From positions 1,984,001 to 2,048,000 of the forward strand of contig NZ_FOZE01000001.1 in the NCBI RefSeq assembly GCF_900113225.1: DNA of 64,000 bases, read 5' to 3'. Of this stretch, positions 61,561-64,000 are shown one piece after another. Both the position numbers and the translations under genes were made by a program. The notes under the pieces were generated by a model. The model had not been told where the DNA came from. It saw only the letters and a program-made list of their open reading frames with translations, and made no database searches. Position 1 is the first letter of the stretch, and each line of letters starts with the position of its first letter. This stretch comes from Mitsuaria sp. PDC51. GTDB taxonomy: Bacteria; Pseudomonadota; Gammaproteobacteria; Burkholderiales; Burkholderiaceae_C.

Positions 61561-63672
61561 GTGGCGATGGCGACCTGGCCGACTGGCGTCGAGGAACACG
61601 CCGTCTTCCGCGCACTGTTCGCCGCGTCGCCGGACGGGCTGATGCTGGTCGACGGCAGCGGACGGATCTGCCTGGCCAATCCGACGGTGTCGCAATTGCT
61701 GGGCTACGCGAACGAGGAGCTCGTCGGCGCCCCGGTCGAGATGCTGGTGCCCGATGCCATCCGCCCGCGCCACGCGGCCTATCGCCAGGCCTACGGCAGC
61801 GCGCCCCGCGCGCGACCGATGGGCGGCACGGCGACCGAGCTGGTCGCGCGGCGGCGCGACGGCTCCGAGGTGATGGTGGAGATCGCGCTCAGCCCGCTGC
61901 AGCCGCTCGGACTGCCCTACACAATGGCATCGATCCGCAGCGTCGCCGAGTACCCGCGCGTGCGCCAGGCGCTGCAGCGGGCCCGCTACAGCGAGCATCT
62001 GGCCCAGCTCGGCCGCATCGCCGTCGACGCGCTGGATCCGCAGGAGGTGCTGCAGCAGGCGCCGGTGATCGCCGCCCAGGCGCTGGAGGTCGAGCTGGCG
62101 ATCGTGTTCCTGCTCGATCCCGGCCGCTCGACGCTGCGCGTGGCCGGCGGCGTCGGCCTGCTGGCCGAGGAGGGACTGGGCGCCGTGGTGCCGAACCGGC
62201 CCGACACGCCGCCCGGCTTCGTGCTGACCGAGGGGCGGCCGGTGATCGTCGAGGACTACGGGCGCGAGACGCGCTTCGCCGTGCCGGCCACCTATCGCCG
62301 CGAGGGCCTGGTGTCGGCGCTGTCGGTGCCGCTCTCGGACCGCGGCCGGCCGGTCGGCGCGCTGGCGGTGCGTTCGCGCCAGGCCAAGCGCTTCGGCGAC
62401 GCGGAGCTGCGTTTCCTCGAGTCCGTCGCCAACCTGCTGGGCACCTGCCTGCAGCGCGCGCAGACGGAGGAGGCGCTGCATCACTCGCAGCGGCTGGAGG
62501 CGGTCGGGCAACTGACCGGCGGCATCGCGCACGACTTCAACAACCTGCTGACCGTGATCCAGGGCAACCTGCAGGTGCTGGCCGACCTGCCGGCGGTGAC
62601 CGACGACGGCTTCGCGCCACAGCTGGTGGCGGCCGCGACGCGGGCGTCGCGACGCGGCGCGGAGCTGACCGGCAAGCTGCTGGCGTTCTCCCGCCGGCAG
62701 ATGCTGCAGCCGGCCAGCGTCGATGTCGCGGCGATGATGCGATCGCTGGCCGACATGCTGCGCCGCACGCTGGACCAGCGCATCCGCATCCGCATCGAGG
62801 TGGCGCCCGACTGCCCCGATGTCCAGGCCGACCCGGCGCAGCTGGAGTCGGCGCTGCTCAACATCGCGATCAACGCGCGCGATGCCATGCCCGAGGGCGG
62901 CGAGCTGGTCTTCGAGGCCGCGCCGCTGGGCGCCGTGCCGCCGGAGCTGCGGCGGGAGCTGGAGGAAGACGGGGCGCCGCCCGATCCGGACGGCCCGGCG
63001 CGCTACGTCCGCATCGCGGTGACCGACAACGGCGTCGGCATGCCGGAGGACGTCAAGGAGCGGGCCTTCGAGCCCTTCTTCACCACCAAGCAGGCCGGTC
63101 GCGGCACGGGACTCGGCCTGAGCACGGTCTACGGCTTCGCGCGGCAGTCCCGCGGGGCGCTCGCCATCGACAGCACGCCGGGCCGTGGCACGACGCTCAC
63201 GCTGATCCTCCCCCGACCGCCGGACGCGCCGGAGGGCGCGCTGGACGGCGATGCCGTCGTGGAGACGGTGCCGGCGGGCCTGCGGGTGCTGCTGGTGGAG
63301 GATGACGCGGAAGTGCGCGCGGTGGCGCGGCGCTTCCTGACCGACCTGCGGTGCCGGGTCGTGGCCTGCGCGAGCGGGGAGGAGGCCTTGCGGCACCTGC
63401 GCGAGGTCGCGGACCGCGTTGACGGGGGCGAGGGCGGCGAGCGGCCGCAGTTGCTGGTCAGCGACATCGCCCTGGGCGCCGGCATGCGGGGCACGGAGCT
63501 GGCGGGGGCCGTCCAGCAGGCCTGGCCCGACATCGCGGTGCTGCTGGTGTCCGGCTTCTCCGCCGAGTTGCTGGGGTCGGGCCCGGAGGCCGCCCTGGGC
63601 TGGGAGCTGCTGCCCAAGCCCTATGACCGCACCGCGCTGGCGCGGGCGATCGCGAAGGTGCTCAGCCGCTGA
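61561..63672 (+). CDS. Hybrid sensor kinase: PAS, GAF, HisKA, HATPase, receiver
   Basis: A 703-residue cytosolic kinase starting at GTG 61561. PAS (about 10-125; [30 protein letters not shown]), GAF (about 150-300), HisKA of HDFNN type ([21 protein letters not shown]), HATPase ([43 protein letters not shown]) and a receiver (about 575-700; [38 protein letters not shown]). It probably phosphorylates the OmpR-type regulator encoded 1 base upstream. Confidence 0.92.
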   Translation: MAMATWPTGVEEHAVFRALFAASPDGLMLVDGSGRICLANPTVSQLLGYANEELVGAPVEMLVPDAIRPRHAAYRQAYGSAPRARPMGGTATELVARRRDGSEVMVEIALSPLQPLGLPYTMASIRSVAEYPRVRQALQRARYSEHLAQLGRIAVDALDPQEVLQQAPVIAAQALEVELAIVFLLDPGRSTLRVAGGVGLLAEEGLGAVVPNRPDTPPGFVLTEGRPVIVEDYGRETRFAVPATYRREGLVSALSVPLSDRGRPVGALAVRSRQAKRFGDAELRFLESVANLLGTCLQRAQTEEALHHSQRLEAVGQLTGGIAHDFNNLLTVIQGNLQVLADLPAVTDDGFAPQLVAAATRASRRGAELTGKLLAFSRRQMLQPASVDVAAMMRSLADMLRRTLDQRIRIRIEVAPDCPDVQADPAQLESALLNIAINARDAMPEGGELVFEAAPLGAVPPELRRELEEDGAPPDPDGPARYVRIAVTDNGVGMPEDVKERAFEPFFTTKQAGRGTGLGLSTVYGFARQSRGALAIDSTPGRGTTLTLILPRPPDAPEGALDGDAVVETVPAGLRVLLVEDDAEVRAVARRFLTDLRCRVVACASGEEALRHLREVADRVDGGEGGERPQLLVSDIALGAGMRGTELAGAVQQAWPDIAVLLVSGFSAELLGSGPEAALGWELLPKPYDRTALARAIAKVLSR

Positions 63673-63696
63673 GCGGCGGCGTGTCCGCCGCCGCCG

Positions 63697-64000
63697 TCAC
63701 TGGACCGCGGCCGGGCCGGCGTCCGGCAGGCCCCCGATGACGAACTGCTCCAGCCGTTCCAGGTTGGGGATCGAGATCTGCCGGCGGCCGCGTTCGCCGA
63801 AGCGGATGAGGCCTTCGCGGCTGAGCCGGGACAGGCAGCGGCTGACGGTCTCCAGCGTCATGCCCAGGTAGTTGCCGAGGTCGGCGCGGGTCATGCGCAG
63901 CGTCAGCTCGTCGGCGCGCAGGCCGCGCTGGTGCATGCTGCGCGCCCAGGCGCAGAGGAATTCCGCTACCCGTGCCAGCGAGGCCAGCGTGCAGACCGAC
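63697..64000 (-). CDS. FNR-type Crp family regulator, C-terminal part
   Basis: Only the last 100 codons are inside the window; the gene continues beyond the right edge. Seen are the end of the dimerisation helix (VAEFLCAWARSMHQRG) and the DNA-binding helix-turn-helix LRMTRADLGNYLGMTLETVSRCLSRLSREGLI with the E-V-S-R recognition pattern of FNR/ANR, followed by RRQISIPNLERLEQFV. FNR reads TTGAT-N4-ATCAA, as found before the chemoreceptor gene. The [4Fe-4S] Cys cluster, which would confirm oxygen sensing, would lie outside the window. Confidence 0.85.
   Translation of the reverse strand, partial: SVCTLASLARVAEFLCAWARSMHQRGLRADELTLRMTRADLGNYLGMTLETVSRCLSRLSREGLIRFGERGRRQISIPNLERLEQFVIGGLPDAGPAAVQ

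Overview
The window is about 70% GC, tightly packed, with short intergenic gaps and strong G/C third-position bias. Gene content points to a motile, free-living betaproteobacterium of the order Burkholderiales, probably near Roseateles/Mitsuaria/Rubrivivax. This is inferred from family resemblance (Edd/Eda, NodT/EmrAB efflux, PAS-MCP receptor, DUF2789, DUF4337, FNR-type regulator), not from a marker gene. I see no rRNA, tRNA, CRISPR array, prophage or insertion sequence.

Layout. 1-4240: start of a YdcF-type membrane protein and a giant DUF748/AsmA-like envelope protein. 4345-10522: msrA translationally coupled to an ABC ATPase and an FtsX-type permease with a His/Asp-rich loop, then a DUF3299 secreted protein, a small membrane protein and a ZnuD-like TonB receptor; together these look like a zinc (or similar metal) uptake locus. 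10533-10722: a palindromic intergenic repeat. 10744-12884: pdxH, a MobA-like nucleotidyltransferase and a ChaC-like cyclotransferase. 13236-15742: edd-eda (Entner-Doudoroff) behind a HexR-like operator. 15879-17073: a thioesterase and a MarR regulator, divergent over two tandem operator-like palindromes. 17149-18585: a PAS chemoreceptor with two FNR-like boxes. 18735-22897: xthA, a DUF2878 membrane protein, a fasciclin lipoprotein and an FeS-type cryptochrome/photolyase, with ECF (RpoE/ChrR-type) promoter candidates, so a probable photo-oxidative stress cluster. 23038-24789: an unknown Ala-rich protein behind a near-consensus flagellar sigma-28 promoter. 24917-29633: DUF4337, folA, a Tat-exported epoxide hydrolase, ppk2 and an Asp/Glu racemase. 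29730-33829: a TPR protein, an orphan histidine kinase, a MipA/OmpV porin and thyA. 33870-40950: an ABC exporter divergent from a MarR-NodT-EmrA-EmrB efflux operon. 40993-47869: a CheY-like regulator, an AsmA protein, a phospholipase-D/cardiolipin synthase, ferritin-like and DUF1328 stress proteins, small secreted proteins and an OmpA lipoprotein. 48193-49395: an EAL-HDOD protein. 49513-58148: a type I secretion operon (tolC-ABC-HlyD) with a LuxR response regulator, a Csp-like copper protein, a 7TM-DISM kinase and DUF2789. 58297-63672: a MEDS protein, two hybrid kinases and an OmpR regulator. 63697-64000: the C-terminal part of an FNR-type regulator.

The most informative signals are regulatory: ECF promoters on the photolyase/fasciclin genes, the sigma-28 promoter on the unknown gene, tandem MarR operators, the HexR-like site, FNR boxes in the same window as an FNR gene, and an oriented GTCCTACA box upstream of three genes, two of them stress-type. 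All are pattern matches made by eye and need computation or experiment.
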